The notes under the pieces were generated by a model. The model was not told the DNA's origin. It searched no databases and saw only the letters and a program-made list of their open reading frames with translations. A stretch of 41,558 nucleotides of DNA, taken from the NCBI GenBank assembly GCA_022823505.1, contig JAJEIA010000057.1:1-41558 (forward strand), in the 5' to 3' direction. The first letter of the stretch is position 1. Each line of letters starts with the position of its first letter. This stretch comes from Dehalococcoidia bacterium (GTDB lineage: Bacteria; Chloroflexota; Dehalococcoidia; Lucifugimonadales; UBA3495). Below, in pieces: positions 23,362-32,114 of this stretch. Made by a program: the position numbers and the translations under genes.

Positions 23362-25830
23362 TCATCGCGGCGCAGCGGAAGGGTGTGTACTTACCCACAA
23401 ACCCGCACCGTCGGTGATGTACTCAATCGTGCCGTCGCGAGAAGTGACAAATACACTCGCGTCGTCGATCATCATTCCGACCCGCTCCATCACATCCGTA
23501 TGCGGGTGCCCGTAACGGTTGTCGCGTCCGGCGGAAATCACGGCGGATTGCGGAGCAACTTCCCGCAGGAACGGCGCCGACGTGGAGGATCGACTTCCAT
23601 GGTGGCCTACCTTCAGCACGTCAGACCGTAAGCCCTGGCCTTGCACGCCCAGCAGGTATGTCTCCACGTCGCGCTCGATGTCGCCGGTCAGCAGGAACGA
23701 GACGTCGCCATAAATCACCCGCATGACGACGCTCAGGTTATTCGCGTTCTGATCAATGCGCGACGGTAGCGCGCCAGCCGGAGGGTACAGGATTTCGATC
23801 ACGACGCCCGAGTCTAACCGGATGTGATGCCCGGCTCGGACTTCGACCTCCGGGTGATCGTGCTGTTCCACCGCCGATTGCCACTGGTGAAACAACGCGG
23901 ACTCCGACGACACCGGCCCTCGTATGACCATTTTGGCATCATAGCGGTCCAGGACTCCGATCAAGCCGCCGGCGTGATCGCTGTCCAGATGGGTCGCCAC
24001 CACCCCATCCAGGCTGCGGTCGCCGGCGGGCAGGCGCTGACCCAACGCACCCAACACGACCTGAGGATCGGGCCCGCCATCGACCAGCACCTGCCGACCC
24101 TTGGGCGTCACTATCAGGATCGCGTCACCCTGCCCCACGTCCAGTACGTGCACGTGCAGCAGACCGTCCGTCCGTGTCACCGATAGCTGACCGACCAGCA
24201 GAAAGGCGCCCAGGACTACAACCGGCGTCACCCCGACCAGGAAACCGACGAACCCGCTGGGTCGCCACCTTGGCCCGCGGCTCCAACCGGACGCAATCCG
24301 ACGCACGCGACGGGACGACATCAACAATGCCAACATGCCGAGACCTGCGTACCACGCCACCACAACCGCAGGCGTAACCCAGCCGGCAGGAGCCATCGCC
24401 GCCGGCATCGCCTCCGCCACCCGAATGATCCAGGTCACGGAAGTCCAGGCCAACACGCCGGGAGCCAGGCCCAGCCACGGCGCCACGGATCCCGCCGCAG
24501 CCGTCACAGCGGCAGTCACCAGCGCCATGGGCATGGCTGGCATGGCCAAAATCGTTGCGGGAACGCTCATGAGCGGAATCTCGCCGAAATGCATCACGAC
24601 CAGCGGAACGGTGGCAAGCGAGGTCGTGGAGGAAATCACGACGGACGCGACCAGCAGCGTGATGGCGTATTGAAGCCATCGCGTGGGTCGGGTGTTCGAG
24701 CCCCCTGAAACCGTGGCGACGGCGCCGGAAATCAGGGTGATCAAAGGCAACCCGACCACGACGCCCGCCATTGCCGTAAAACTCAACTGGAACGAAAGAC
24801 TGCCCAGCAGCGCGGGCTCCACGCAGACCATCACGCCGGCCGCGAGCACCAACGCGGTCAGCCCACGCATCCCACGACCGGTCAGCCCCTGCACCAGTGA
24901 GAGGCTGCCCATGATTGCCGCGCGTACCACCGGCGGATCCAGGCCGGACACGACCGCGTAGACCCATACAATCGTCAAGGCACACAAAATGACCAGCGGG
25001 TTGGCGCTGCCCAGCGTCGCGGCGCCGATGCCCAACGCCAATGCCAGGACTATCCCCACGTGCAAACCGGATATCGCCAGCAGGTGAGACATGCCGGCGG
25101 TGCGGAACGAGTCTTTCACGGACGCAGGGAGCTCGGTACGGATCCCCAGCAGCAGGGCCTGCGCCAAACCGGATGCCGGCGCCGGTATGCCCCGTTGCAG
25201 AGCCGAAGCCAGGGTTCCGCGAAATCCGTGCAACGCGGCCATCGCCCAATTGCCACCGCCCGTGCCCACTGTTTCCGATTCCCTCGCCCACACCACTCCC
25301 GAAATACCCTGGCCCGCCAGCCACGCCGCGTAATCGAAATCCCCGATGGGTTCCGGCCGCTCCAACATGCCCGAGACCCGGAGCGTGTCACCGTAGCGCA
25401 GATGGGGCGGTCCACGCTTCGCCGCCAGATCCGGTGGAGGCAGTGCGTACACCAGCAGGTTGGTTCCCACCGGAACACTGCCGGTCTCTCCCGCTGCTCC
25501 GGCGACCACTTCCCCTCGAAAGCGCGTCCGGCTCCCCGAAACGGTCGGCGCATCGGTGACAAACACCGTGATTTCGGTTGGTCCAGTGGGCACTACGGGC
25601 GCAGAAACATCGGCGACCATCTCGCCACGCCACGCCCCCAGCACCAGGGCAGCGCCCAGCACCAATGGCGCCGCCGGCAATCCGATCACCCGCATCCCCA
25701 CCGCCAGGGCTACGGCTGCCAAGCCCAGCATCAGCAGAGGTAATGCTGAGCCGAGGGAAGTATCGAACCAGAGCGCGAGAGCCGCGCCGGCGATTACTGC
25801 TATGACGGCAAGCTCAGGGAATATCCGCAT
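23362..25830 (-). CDS. comEC: ComEC/Rec2 DNA-internalisation channel
   Basis: Polytopic inner-membrane channel for single-stranded DNA in natural transformation, 822 residues. The N-terminal part (about 25-180) is a DUF4131 OB-like region with ITVFVTDAP and YGDTLRVSGMLE. The central competence domain (about 215-500) holds LLAISGLHVGIVLALALG, the family's AISGLH signature, and many membrane helices. The C-terminal metallo-beta-lactamase domain (about 550-822) has VLDVGQGDAIL, VDGGPDP, ATHLDSDHAGG and VGHHGSRSST. The ATG at 25830 is chosen over the in-frame GTG at 25836; neither has a clear ribosome site. It follows comEA with 87 bases between. comEB is absent, as in many genomes. Confidence 0.95.
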   Translation of the reverse strand: MRIFPELAVIAVIAGAALALWFDTSLGSALPLLMLGLAAVALAVGMRVIGLPAAPLVLGAALVLGAWRGEMVADVSAPVVPTGPTEITVFVTDAPTVSGSRTRFRGEVVAGAAGETGSVPVGTNLLVYALPPPDLAAKRGPPHLRYGDTLRVSGMLERPEPIGDFDYAAWLAGQGISGVVWARESETVGTGGGNWAMAALHGFRGTLASALQRGIPAPASGLAQALLLGIRTELPASVKDSFRTAGMSHLLAISGLHVGIVLALALGIGAATLGSANPLVILCALTIVWVYAVVSGLDPPVVRAAIMGSLSLVQGLTGRGMRGLTALVLAAGVMVCVEPALLGSLSFQLSFTAMAGVVVGLPLITLISGAVATVSGGSNTRPTRWLQYAITLLVASVVISSTTSLATVPLVVMHFGEIPLMSVPATILAMPAMPMALVTAAVTAAAGSVAPWLGLAPGVLAWTSVTWIIRVAEAMPAAMAPAGWVTPAVVVAWYAGLGMLALLMSSRRVRRIASGWSRGPRWRPSGFVGFLVGVTPVVVLGAFLLVGQLSVTRTDGLLHVHVLDVGQGDAILIVTPKGRQVLVDGGPDPQVVLGALGQRLPAGDRSLDGVVATHLDSDHAGGLIGVLDRYDAKMVIRGPVSSESALFHQWQSAVEQHDHPEVEVRAGHHIRLDSGVVIEILYPPAGALPSRIDQNANNLSVVMRVIYGDVSFLLTGDIERDVETYLLGVQGQGLRSDVLKVGHHGSRSSTSAPFLREVAPQSAVISAGRDNRYGHPHTDVMERVGMMIDDASVFVTSRDGTIEYITDGAGLWVSTHPSAAPR

Positions 25831-25917
25831 CGCCACACGGAATCGTCCCGTTTTCGCCGGCCCGGTCTGCGCGTCGGCCGCAGGACGCGTAGCCGTAACG
25901 CCCCGGTGCGGCTGGTT

Positions 25918-26610
25918 TCAGCGCGGAGCGACCGTGATCGATTCAGCGATGCGCCGGTATATGCCGTCGCCAATGCCGGAGACATCGGTAATCGCTTCGG
26001 GGCTGGCAAACGGCCCGTCCTGCTCTCGGTGGGCAACGATCGACTCTGCCCGCACACTGCCGATTCCCGGCAGGGTCTCCAGGCAAAGGGCGGTGGCCGT
26101 ATTGATGTTCACCGGCGACTGGCAACCTTGAGGTGCAACAACTTCGGCCGCCTTCGGTATCGGTCCATCGCTCGAGACCCCGCCGGACCCAACAGGGTCA
26201 CGGGCTTTTGCGACCCGATAGTGGGCAGCATCAGTGGCATATGCCGCCAGGTTGATCCGGCTCAGATCTGCCTTCTCGGTGGCGCCGCCCGCGAGTTGCA
26301 GCACCCGATCCAGCCGCTCACCATCCGCGACGGTGTAAACTCCCGGGTTGGTCACCTCGCCCGTGATGTATACGGTGATCTCCCGCGGATGGGTCATCCC
26401 GGATGCAGGTTCGACCGGCGCCGCTATTGAAGGGGGTGCAGCACCTACGGTTGCAGAGGTCTGTGCCGGCGAGATGATCTGAACCCCGTCGGGGTCGAGC
26501 TCATTGCCGCCGGCAGCGAACACCATCCACGCCGCAACGAACAACAGGGACAATGCCATTGCTCCGGAAATTCCAACCGCGATCAGTTTCTTCGTTCCTG
26601 ATGGTCCCAA
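25918..26610 (-). CDS. comEA: ComEA-type DNA receptor
   Basis: Membrane-anchored double-stranded DNA-binding protein for transformation, 230 residues. It starts at a TTG at 26610 behind GGAGG. One membrane segment (LIAVGISGAMALSLLFVAAWMVFA, about 9-32) is followed by a flexible Ala/Pro-rich stretch, a SLBB domain (ITVYITGEVTNPGVYTVADG, about 78-97), and two helix-hairpin-helix motifs near the C-terminus (VNINTATALCLETLPGIG and FASPEAITDVSGIG). Two cysteines, one in GCQSPVN and one in TALCLE, may pair outside the membrane. It is the upstream gene of comEC. Confidence 0.92.
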   Translation of the reverse strand: MGPSGTKKLIAVGISGAMALSLLFVAAWMVFAAGGNELDPDGVQIISPAQTSATVGAAPPSIAAPVEPASGMTHPREITVYITGEVTNPGVYTVADGERLDRVLQLAGGATEKADLSRINLAAYATDAAHYRVAKARDPVGSGGVSSDGPIPKAAEVVAPQGCQSPVNINTATALCLETLPGIGSVRAESIVAHREQDGPFASPEAITDVSGIGDGIYRRIAESITVAPR

Positions 26611-26649
26611 GCTGGCCTGCCTCCGGGCTATGCACGCAAAAAGCCGACC

Positions 26650-26663
26650 GCGAAGCGCTTCGC
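26650..26663. repeat. 14-base perfect palindrome in the comEA leader
   Basis: GCGAAGC followed by GCTTCGC, positioned between the promoter at 26746-26773 and the comEA start. It could be an operator or a leader hairpin. Confidence 0.45.
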
Positions 26664-26745
26664 CCTCTCCACCTCACCAACACACACGCCCCGCCGCCGG
26701 CCGTGATCCATTTAACTACGTTACGTCAACAAAATACACGCACCT

Positions 26746-26773
26746 AGATTACCAGATTTTAGCATTTTTGTAA
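26746..26773 (-). promoter_or_regulatory. Promoter for comEA-comEC
   Basis: On the minus strand TTACAA (26773-26768), 16-base spacer, TAATCT (26751-26746) with an extended TGG in front of the -10. The leader to the TTG at 26610 would be about 130 bases. Confidence 0.45.
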
Positions 26774-26954
26774 TTTTCTTAGTTCTACCACCAACAAGAA
26801 CACCTTCATATGACCCGCATGCTCAGTCCAATGGCAATCGTCGATTCTCGATGCGGGACCAGAACCTCCGCAACGGTAGTACCCAACCCGAACCGCCATT
26901 TCCCAGTATCGCCGCGTTACGTCTACCAGCGGGGGTTGCCGCATCGACGCGCGG

Positions 26955-27860
26955 TTACTCAACAGCCGATCTTCCGGCCAATATTCCAGCCCGCAAGGCG
27001 TCTGCGGCCGTCGGCCCGTACATGCTGGCGAAAATCGTCGCGCCCTCTTCCGCGATTCGCCAGTCCCGGTTTTGGATCTCGTCGACGGACTGGCGCGACA
27101 TCCGGCTCCCGTAGTCGCTGACGAACCTGCCCAGTGCGTCCGCATCTGCATCCGCTGTCATTTGCCGGAACAAACGGAACATGGGATCAGTGCGCGTGGC
27201 GTTGTAGGCGTCGTGGAAGGTCAGGTTCGCGGGATGATCCCGCAGCAGCAGCGCCACACCGAAGTCGATGATGCGGATGCCGCCATCAGGCAGCAGGATA
27301 GTATGAGACCGTCCGCCCGGGTCGGCGACCGTGGCGTCGTTGTAGCATATCCCGGAAGCGTGCAATTGGGACAGGGCCATCCCCAGCGCGTGCCCGATGC
27401 GGTGCATTCGCTCGGGGGAGGCGTCATCGCGGCTCAGGTCGGTCAGGAATGGACCGCTCACGAATTCCTCGGTGAGGAAACCGTCGATGCTGGGAAACTG
27501 ACGTGGCCCCAGTTTCAAGTCACCGGCAATCTGGGCGATGACATTTTCGCTGGGACTCTGGCACGGCTTGACCACTATTTCCACGGGAACCCCGAGGACT
27601 GGCCCACTGATTATGGCCACGCGACCCCGGGTCCGGCCGGCGTAACGAATGGAAACATCCACCGCTGCCTCGCCGTACACCAGGCCGTACGTCGCGGGGA
27701 ACAGCCCGTAGACGGAAAACCGGGCGATGATCGGGTCCTCGATCAGCTGTCCCCACAAATCCCCATCGCGCTCGGCCAGGGGCCATAGTGGCCACAGTCG
27801 TTCCGGGCACCGGCCATCCTGAACTGCGGCGTCCCTCGCCGCGATTTCGTCCTCGTTCAT
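26955..27860 (-). CDS. Protein-kinase-fold (RIO/APH-like) protein
   Basis: A 301-residue protein whose C-terminal half has the active-site pattern of small atypical kinases: HASGICYNDATVADPGG (about residues 178-194), where YND stands in the place of the catalytic HxD/HGD loop, and GGIRIIDFGVALLL (about 202-215), which supplies the DFG metal motif. A possible lysine lies in VEIVVKPCQ, followed by GFLTEEFVSGPFL, which resembles a hinge. The first 90 residues (WPLWPLAERDGDLWGQLIED, with several Trp) are not recognised. It may phosphorylate a small molecule or protein; the family cannot be fixed by eye. It lies behind the DUF952 gene on the same strand. The ribosome site is weak. Confidence 0.65.
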   Translation of the reverse strand: MNEDEIAARDAAVQDGRCPERLWPLWPLAERDGDLWGQLIEDPIIARFSVYGLFPATYGLVYGEAAVDVSIRYAGRTRGRVAIISGPVLGVPVEIVVKPCQSPSENVIAQIAGDLKLGPRQFPSIDGFLTEEFVSGPFLTDLSRDDASPERMHRIGHALGMALSQLHASGICYNDATVADPGGRSHTILLPDGGIRIIDFGVALLLRDHPANLTFHDAYNATRTDPMFRLFRQMTADADADALGRFVSDYGSRMSRQSVDEIQNRDWRIAEEGATIFASMYGPTAADALRAGILAGRSAVE

Positions 27861-27932
27861 CCCGACCAGGCCGGCGATGACCCGTCGAATGGACGATAGC
27901 TGCCCCTCAGAATACCGAATACCGGGCTCCGG

Positions 27933-28289
27933 TCACTCTTCACGCCCCAGGGCGAACCCTCCCTGCTCCTCCGAGTCCGGCATCAGCACGCGGATCCGGA
28001 CGACCGCATCGGGGTTGATAGGGCCGTAAACGTGCGGGTAAATTTCGCCCGACCGGGACGGCTCACGAACCACCGGCGACCCCTCGGGCAGGCGCTCGGT
28101 GTCCACCTCCAATGCCAGCAGGTCGGTTCGACCGGCGAACAGCCTCGACGCAACCCCGAGCATTTGTGCTTCGTTGCCGCTGGCGTGAATGAAACCCTCT
28201 TCCGCCAGTGATGGCGCCCGGTATTCGCCGGCGGCAACCCCGGCCTCCCAGTCGGAGCGAAACGCGAGGTGGTAGATGATGGACGCCAT
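27933..28289 (-). CDS. DUF952 family protein
   Basis: A 118-residue cytosolic protein of the DUF952 family. The family landmarks are all present: IIYHLAFRSDWEAGVAAGEY (residues 4-23), SLAEEGFIHASG (about 27-38) and GEIYPHVYGPINPDAVV (about 82-98). The biochemical role of the family is not established. The ATG at 28289 lies 19 bases after the stop of the serine hydrolase gene with no clear ribosome site, which suggests coupling. The kinase-fold gene follows in the same frame after a TGA. Confidence 0.88.
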   Translation of the reverse strand: MASIIYHLAFRSDWEAGVAAGEYRAPSLAEEGFIHASGNEAQMLGVASRLFAGRTDLLALEVDTERLPEGSPVVREPSRSGEIYPHVYGPINPDAVVRIRVLMPDSEEQGGFALGREE

Positions 28290-28307
28290 TTTGCGCGTCG
28301 GCCCGGC

Positions 28308-29420
28308 CTAGCGGCAGGCCTTCCGGACCGCCCGCGAAATGGCCGACAGGCGTGGGTTGTTGGTCGCGCTGGCTCGGAACCCATTGGTGATGTACGCCAC
28401 CGCAAGGCCCATGCCGGGGTCGGCCCAGCCCACCGAAGTGCCAGCCCCGCCGTGACCGAAGGTGCCCAGACCCTCGCCGGCGTTGGTGGTCGCTCCCATG
28501 CGACTGTCGTCCAACACCAACCCCAGAGAACGGCGCATACGCATTCCCAGGGAAAAGTCGTTGGCCTCGGACTGCAGACCGGTAGCCTCGGCCACCGTTT
28601 CCGGTTTGAGAATGCGGACGCCGTCCAGCTCTCCGCCGTTGCACATCATCGCGTAGAACCGGGCCAGATCGCGGGCGGTGAAAATGCCGCCGCCGGCGGG
28701 ATGCACCGCCTGGTGTACCTCCGGCCGGTTGTAAGGCCGGATCATGCCCGGGCGGTCGCAATCTTCCATGGCGTGGATGCGTGAGACTCTGGGCTCCAGT
28801 TCGGGAGGCAGCCCCACGTAACCGTCGTCCAACCCCAGCGGGTCCAGGATCTCCTCCCGGAGGAATACGCCGATGTGGCGCCCGTCGATTCTGCGCACCA
28901 ACTCGCCGATCACCCAGCCGAAGTTACGCGGGTGGTAGGCCATGATCTGCCCTGCCGGGTAATCGGGGATGATGTCCTCCATGCACTCGACCACGTAGTC
29001 CCAGTCCTGCCAGCGGTCCCAGGACAGCTCAGGCGGGGTCTCCGGGAACCCACCCCGGTGGGTCAGGATGTGGCGGATGGTCACCGCGTCCTTGCCGTGC
29101 TTGGCGAACCCGGGCCAGTGTTGCGCCACGGTGTCGTCCCAAGCCAACTGACCCCGCTCCCAGAGGATGTGCAAGCATGCTGCGGCCAGCGGCTTGGTGG
29201 ACGAGTAGAGGATGAACATCGTGTCGGCCGCCACGGGTGTACCGCCGGCGTCATCGGCCAACCCACCCCACAGGTCGACGGCCAGGCGTCCGTGCCGGTA
29301 GACGGCAAGGCCGGCTCCCGGGTGCAGACCGCGGGCAATTTGCTGGCGGAACAGATCCTCCAACTCCTGCACCGCGGCCGGGTCCATTCCTACTTCTTCC
29401 AAAACGGTGGTGGTGGTCAT
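28308..29420 (-). CDS. Serine hydrolase of the beta-lactamase class C/esterase (EstB) family
   Basis: A 370-residue cytosolic serine hydrolase. The start is the ATG at 29420 with GAGGA in front (a TTG one codon earlier is in frame). The catalytic Ser-x-x-Lys is YSSTKPLAAACLHIL (near residue 74), the second motif is YHPRNFGWVIG where a Tyr and Asn stand in the YxN position, and the third is FGHGGAGTSVGWADP, the HGG form found in EstB esterases. No signal peptide is present, which argues for an esterase or transesterase rather than a beta-lactam defence. It is the third gene of a minus-strand series with the FmdB and SCP2-like genes. Confidence 0.88.
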   Translation of the reverse strand: MTTTTVLEEVGMDPAAVQELEDLFRQQIARGLHPGAGLAVYRHGRLAVDLWGGLADDAGGTPVAADTMFILYSSTKPLAAACLHILWERGQLAWDDTVAQHWPGFAKHGKDAVTIRHILTHRGGFPETPPELSWDRWQDWDYVVECMEDIIPDYPAGQIMAYHPRNFGWVIGELVRRIDGRHIGVFLREEILDPLGLDDGYVGLPPELEPRVSRIHAMEDCDRPGMIRPYNRPEVHQAVHPAGGGIFTARDLARFYAMMCNGGELDGVRILKPETVAEATGLQSEANDFSLGMRMRRSLGLVLDDSRMGATTNAGEGLGTFGHGGAGTSVGWADPGMGLAVAYITNGFRASATNNPRLSAISRAVRKACR

Positions 29421-29476
29421 CAATAGTCCTCTTTGGTCGCTGGTGCAGTGGGCTGATGCCGAAACGGACCGACGGC

Positions 29477-29914
29477 TCAGTCGGCAAACACGGTGTTCAA
29501 GTTCGCGGAAAGGTCGAAAAAGTGCTGCAGGCTCTGGTTGTACCGGAAGAACATATCCGCTCGCAGCTGGTCTCCCGTGGCGTTGGTGGAAATCTCATTC
29601 AGCATGTCCAGACTGACCAGTGTCTGGCCGGCTTCCGCGCCTCCGTTGGCCTTAATGTTCTCAAGCATGGTCTTCCAATCGTCGGAAGCCATCTCAATGA
29701 AGAAGTCCACGTTGATCAGGTCATACTCGTTGCCCGCCCGCACCGAGTTGCACTCGAAGGCTTCAAAGGTGACCACGAACACCTCGTCGGCCACCTTGAC
29801 CCCCATGGACGCGTCTACGGTGCCGATCTGACGGTAGGCTGCGTCATCGTTCACCAGCCGCCGCAATTCCTCAAACCAGGCGAGCGACGGGAATACTATC
29901 GGTTCAGCAGTCAT
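29477..29914 (-). CDS. Small SCP2-like protein
   Basis: A 145-residue cytosolic protein of unknown function. The opening IVFPSLAWFEELRRLVNDDAAYRQIG resembles the amphipathic entry helix of SCP2 sterol-carrier domains, and the middle, VFVVTFEAFECNSVRAG, and the end, FFRYNQSLQHFFDLSANLN, fit a small alpha/beta lipid-binding fold. No catalytic residues are evident. The ATG at 29914 is preceded by GGAGG. It lies between the FmdB zinc-ribbon gene and the serine hydrolase, all on the minus strand and probably on one transcript. Family assignment is tentative. Confidence 0.5.
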   Translation of the reverse strand: MTAEPIVFPSLAWFEELRRLVNDDAAYRQIGTVDASMGVKVADEVFVVTFEAFECNSVRAGNEYDLINVDFFIEMASDDWKTMLENIKANGGAEAGQTLVSLDMLNEISTNATGDQLRADMFFRYNQSLQHFFDLSANLNTVFAD

Positions 29915-29975
29915 TCAGGGGTTGCCTCCGGGCATCGCGATCACGGGCCGCCGAGAGGCGGGGTCAGTGAACATG

Positions 29976-30284
29976 CTATTCGTGGAAATAGGGATCGCCG
30001 GTCTTTTCCGCGGCGGAAAATGGGGCCATCTTGCGCAGGTAATGGTCCGGCTCGGTGGTGGACGGCGCCTTGCCCAACGCATCGTCAACCATCTTGTAGT
30101 ACCGCGGGTCAAGGTCCCGGTAGGTATCGGCCTCGGTCCTGCCGCGTGAGAAGGATGACATGATGCGTTCCATCCCGTAGTCGCCGCAGTGTTCGCAATT
30201 GACATCGGTTGCCGCTGAGGCCACCTTGAAAAAGTAACTGCTCACCCGAGCGCACGACTGGCAGCGGTACTCGTAAATCGGCAT
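29976..30284 (-). CDS. FmdB-family zinc-ribbon protein
   Basis: A 102-residue zinc-ribbon protein with MPIYEYRCQSCARVSSYFF at the start and CEHCG at residues about 30-34, giving the CxxC...CxxC four-cysteine site of the FmdB/CxxC_CxxC_SSSS family. The long C-terminal part, RDLDPRYYKMVDDALG followed by YLRKMAPFS, is a less common extension. FmdB-type proteins are thought to be small regulators or metal-binding adaptors. The ATG is preceded by AGGTGG and the upstream promoter at 30369-30397. It is the first gene of the series FmdB, SCP2-like, serine hydrolase. Confidence 0.85.
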   Translation of the reverse strand: MPIYEYRCQSCARVSSYFFKVASAATDVNCEHCGDYGMERIMSSFSRGRTEADTYRDLDPRYYKMVDDALGKAPSTTEPDHYLRKMAPFSAAEKTGDPYFHE

Positions 30285-30656
30285 GTGTGGACCACCTCAT
30301 GGGCCCCGGGCCCTGTCGTCTGGCACGAAAAAAGGCTGCCATCCGGCCCCGGCGAAATCCCGCAGGCGATGGTATAGGAACGCGCCGGCGGTGTCAAAAC
30401 GATGGCGTCATGGCACAGGGCAATCGCGTCTTCAACATATTCGGTTCCACCGCCTGGGCCGTATCCTGGTGAGCAATAACCTGCGGACGTCTCCGCGCCC
30501 GGAAGTCCCCAGGTACCCTCCCATTAGCCGAAAACCCCGCCGCATCGAATCATTCTGTCCATCCCGTTTTTCCGGTTTATCCCGGTAAAAGTCACCGCGC
30601 GCTGCTGCCAATTTCGACCCCGACGTTGTCGCTGATTGAGACGCAATTGCCCTGCG
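30285..30656 (-). other. Intergenic region with the FmdB promoter, no gene
   Basis: These 372 bases contain a strong minus-strand promoter at 30369-30397 and the hairpin at 30640-30658. The open frames across it have no ribosome sites or recognisable sequence. A GGGCCC-rich near-palindrome at 30301-30313 is unexplained. Confidence 0.5.
30369..30397 (-). promoter_or_regulatory. Promoter for the FmdB gene series
   Basis: On the minus strand TTGACA (30397-30392), 17-base spacer, TACCAT (30374-30369). The -35 is perfect; the -10 matches at four of six positions. Confidence 0.55.
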
Positions 30657-30658
30657 TC
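30640..30658 (-). terminator. GACGCA hairpin overlapping the trmO stop
   Basis: GACGCA (30640-30645) and TGCGTC (30653-30658) with a 7-base loop, overlapping the stop codon. No T-tract. Confidence 0.35.
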
Positions 30659-31100
30659 ATGGGGCCGGTCCGTCGTAGGTCGCGTGGTGAGGCTTGATGT
30701 CAATCACGGGTGACCCATCCTGCGCGTCCAGGCCGGTTACCGCCACGATCGTACCCTCGCCGTTCGGGGCCTCACGGATCTTCTCAATACGAGCGATGGT
30801 GGCTGCGATGAAGTTGGGCCGGTATTGGCTCCGAGTTCCAAAGACCCCGCGGATGGGATTGGCCGGGTTGTGACCCGGATGCAGGCGCAGTTCGTAACCG
30901 ACCTCCGCGGCCCGGTGCAGCAGGAACAGGGTTTGGATGCTATCGCCCGGCTCCAGGCCCATCAGCCCGTCGGCGAACTCAGGAAGCACCACGATCTCGG
31001 AGGGCTGTTCCCTCATCTCGCTGGACGGGGCATAGCCCGAAAATTGGCTCCGCACGTACCCGATGGGCACGACGTTGAAGGAGTCCGGCAGACCGGCCAT
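30657..31100 (-). CDS. trmO: tRNA N6-threonylcarbamoyladenosine(37) N6-methyltransferase (TrmO/TsaA-like)
   Basis: S-adenosylmethionine-dependent TrmO family protein, which methylates t6A37 in tRNA to m6t6A. Conserved blocks in order are PIGYVRSQFSGY (residues about 12-23), VVLPEFADGLMGLEPGDSI (about 38-56), RGVFGTRSQYRPNFIAATI (about 84-102) and VTGLDAQDGSPVIDIKPH. The RPNxI motif appears as RPNFI where RPNPI is usual. The ATG at 31100 (147 residues) is chosen because GGAG/AGGA stands in front; an in-frame TTG at 31124 overlaps the hydrolase stop and has no ribosome site. It follows the alpha/beta hydrolase gene on the same strand. Confidence 0.85.
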   Translation of the reverse strand: MAGLPDSFNVVPIGYVRSQFSGYAPSSEMREQPSEIVVLPEFADGLMGLEPGDSIQTLFLLHRAAEVGYELRLHPGHNPANPIRGVFGTRSQYRPNFIAATIARIEKIREAPNGEGTIVAVTGLDAQDGSPVIDIKPHHATYDGPAP

Positions 31101-31120
31101 GGCTCCGTCCTGCGGATGGA

Positions 31121-32005
31121 TCAATTGGCTGCGGCAGCCGCGGTGCCGACATCGGCAGACAGCGACGCCAGCCAGTTGACCACCGCCTCGCCGGCGGCCG
31201 GCATCATGTTGGTCAGGGAATGGTTCCCGCCTTCCAGCACCAGGTACTCGGCGCGGGGGCTGTTCACCGCGGCGGCGATCATGTCCTGCGGAACGTCCAG
31301 CAGCCGGGTGTGCGTCTCCTGCGACCCGGACAACACGAAGAGCGGCGCCGTGATCTTCGGAGCGTGCATTACGACATTGTAGCGTTCCAGCGGCCCATGC
31401 TTGTCGATATAGGCCATCGCCGAGAACATTTCCTTGATCGGGAAATCCACCGAGAACAGGTCCAAGGCCCGGCCTTCCGCCTCCATGCGGTCCGCGGTTT
31501 CCAGGTTGGCGCGGAACTCCTCCGCGTCCGGGGACTCCATGTAATAAGAGCAGGACAGTCGGACGGGGGATATGGGCACGACCGCCGCCACCCTTGGGTC
31601 GTTTTCCACGGAGCCGTAGTAGGTGACCTTTACGGCGCCCATGCTCTGGCCCAGGATGGCGATTCGCCGGTATCCCCGCGCCTCCAGGTAGTCGATGCCC
31701 GCCCGGAGGTCCTGCCGGCCGTTGTCGAGGATCTCATAAGCGTTGCCCTCGGCCACCCCGGTCTGTCGGTCGACCCAGACGGTATCGTGACCTCGCGTGT
31801 TCAGGGTCAACGCCGCATATCCGGCGCGCCGCAGGTCATTTGCCATGTTGGCGGTGGCCGGCGTGTAAAAGTTGCGGCCGGACCCGTGGATTACCATGGC
31901 AGCGTCTATCGGCCCGGCCGGTGAGACACCCGCTTCCGGCGCGAAAAACGCTCCGTCCAGTTCCATTCCATCCGCGGCGGTGAGCCGAATCAGGTCAACC
32001 AGCAT
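31121..32005 (-). CDS. Alpha/beta hydrolase (DUF1749/serine-aminopeptidase-like)
   Basis: A 294-residue cytosolic alpha/beta hydrolase. The ATG at 32005 follows GGGAGGAAG; the frame upstream is unsupported. MVIHGSGRNFYTPATANMAN forms the oxyanion region (about 47-66), TLNTRGHD the next strand, and the nucleophile elbow is ILGQSMGAVKV (Ser in GQSMG). APLFVLSGSQETHTRL supplies the acid and GGNHSLTNM the catalytic His. Together the triad Ser-Asp/Glu-His is complete. The substrate is unknown. It sits between the caa3 oxidase locus and trmO. Confidence 0.85.
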   Translation of the reverse strand: MLVDLIRLTAADGMELDGAFFAPEAGVSPAGPIDAAMVIHGSGRNFYTPATANMANDLRRAGYAALTLNTRGHDTVWVDRQTGVAEGNAYEILDNGRQDLRAGIDYLEARGYRRIAILGQSMGAVKVTYYGSVENDPRVAAVVPISPVRLSCSYYMESPDAEEFRANLETADRMEAEGRALDLFSVDFPIKEMFSAMAYIDKHGPLERYNVVMHAPKITAPLFVLSGSQETHTRLLDVPQDMIAAAVNSPRAEYLVLEGGNHSLTNMMPAAGEAVVNWLASLSADVGTAAAAAN

Positions 32006-32114
32006 CGTTGCTTCCTCCCGCTTGTGCCATCCAACATGGAACGGCCTCTGATTGCACGCACAGTTTACACGCAAACGGGGCACGGATCATCCCGCGCGTT
32101 CGTGGACACAAAAC

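Larger units (their letters stand above)
26611..26954 (-). other. comEA leader and intergenic region, no gene
   Basis: These 344 bases include an AT-rich tract (about 26720-26800) with the comEA promoter, a 14-base palindrome, and a GC-richer stretch next to the kinase-fold gene. The open frames crossing it have no ribosome site and no recognisable family, so no gene is called. Confidence 0.5.

Noticed and set aside
26759..27151. A 130-codon minus-strand frame next to the kinase-fold gene
   Set aside because: It overlaps the end of that gene in another frame and has no ribosome site.
30283..30588. A 101-codon plus-strand frame in the trmO/FmdB gap
   Set aside because: No ribosome site and no recognisable family; the region instead has a minus-strand promoter.
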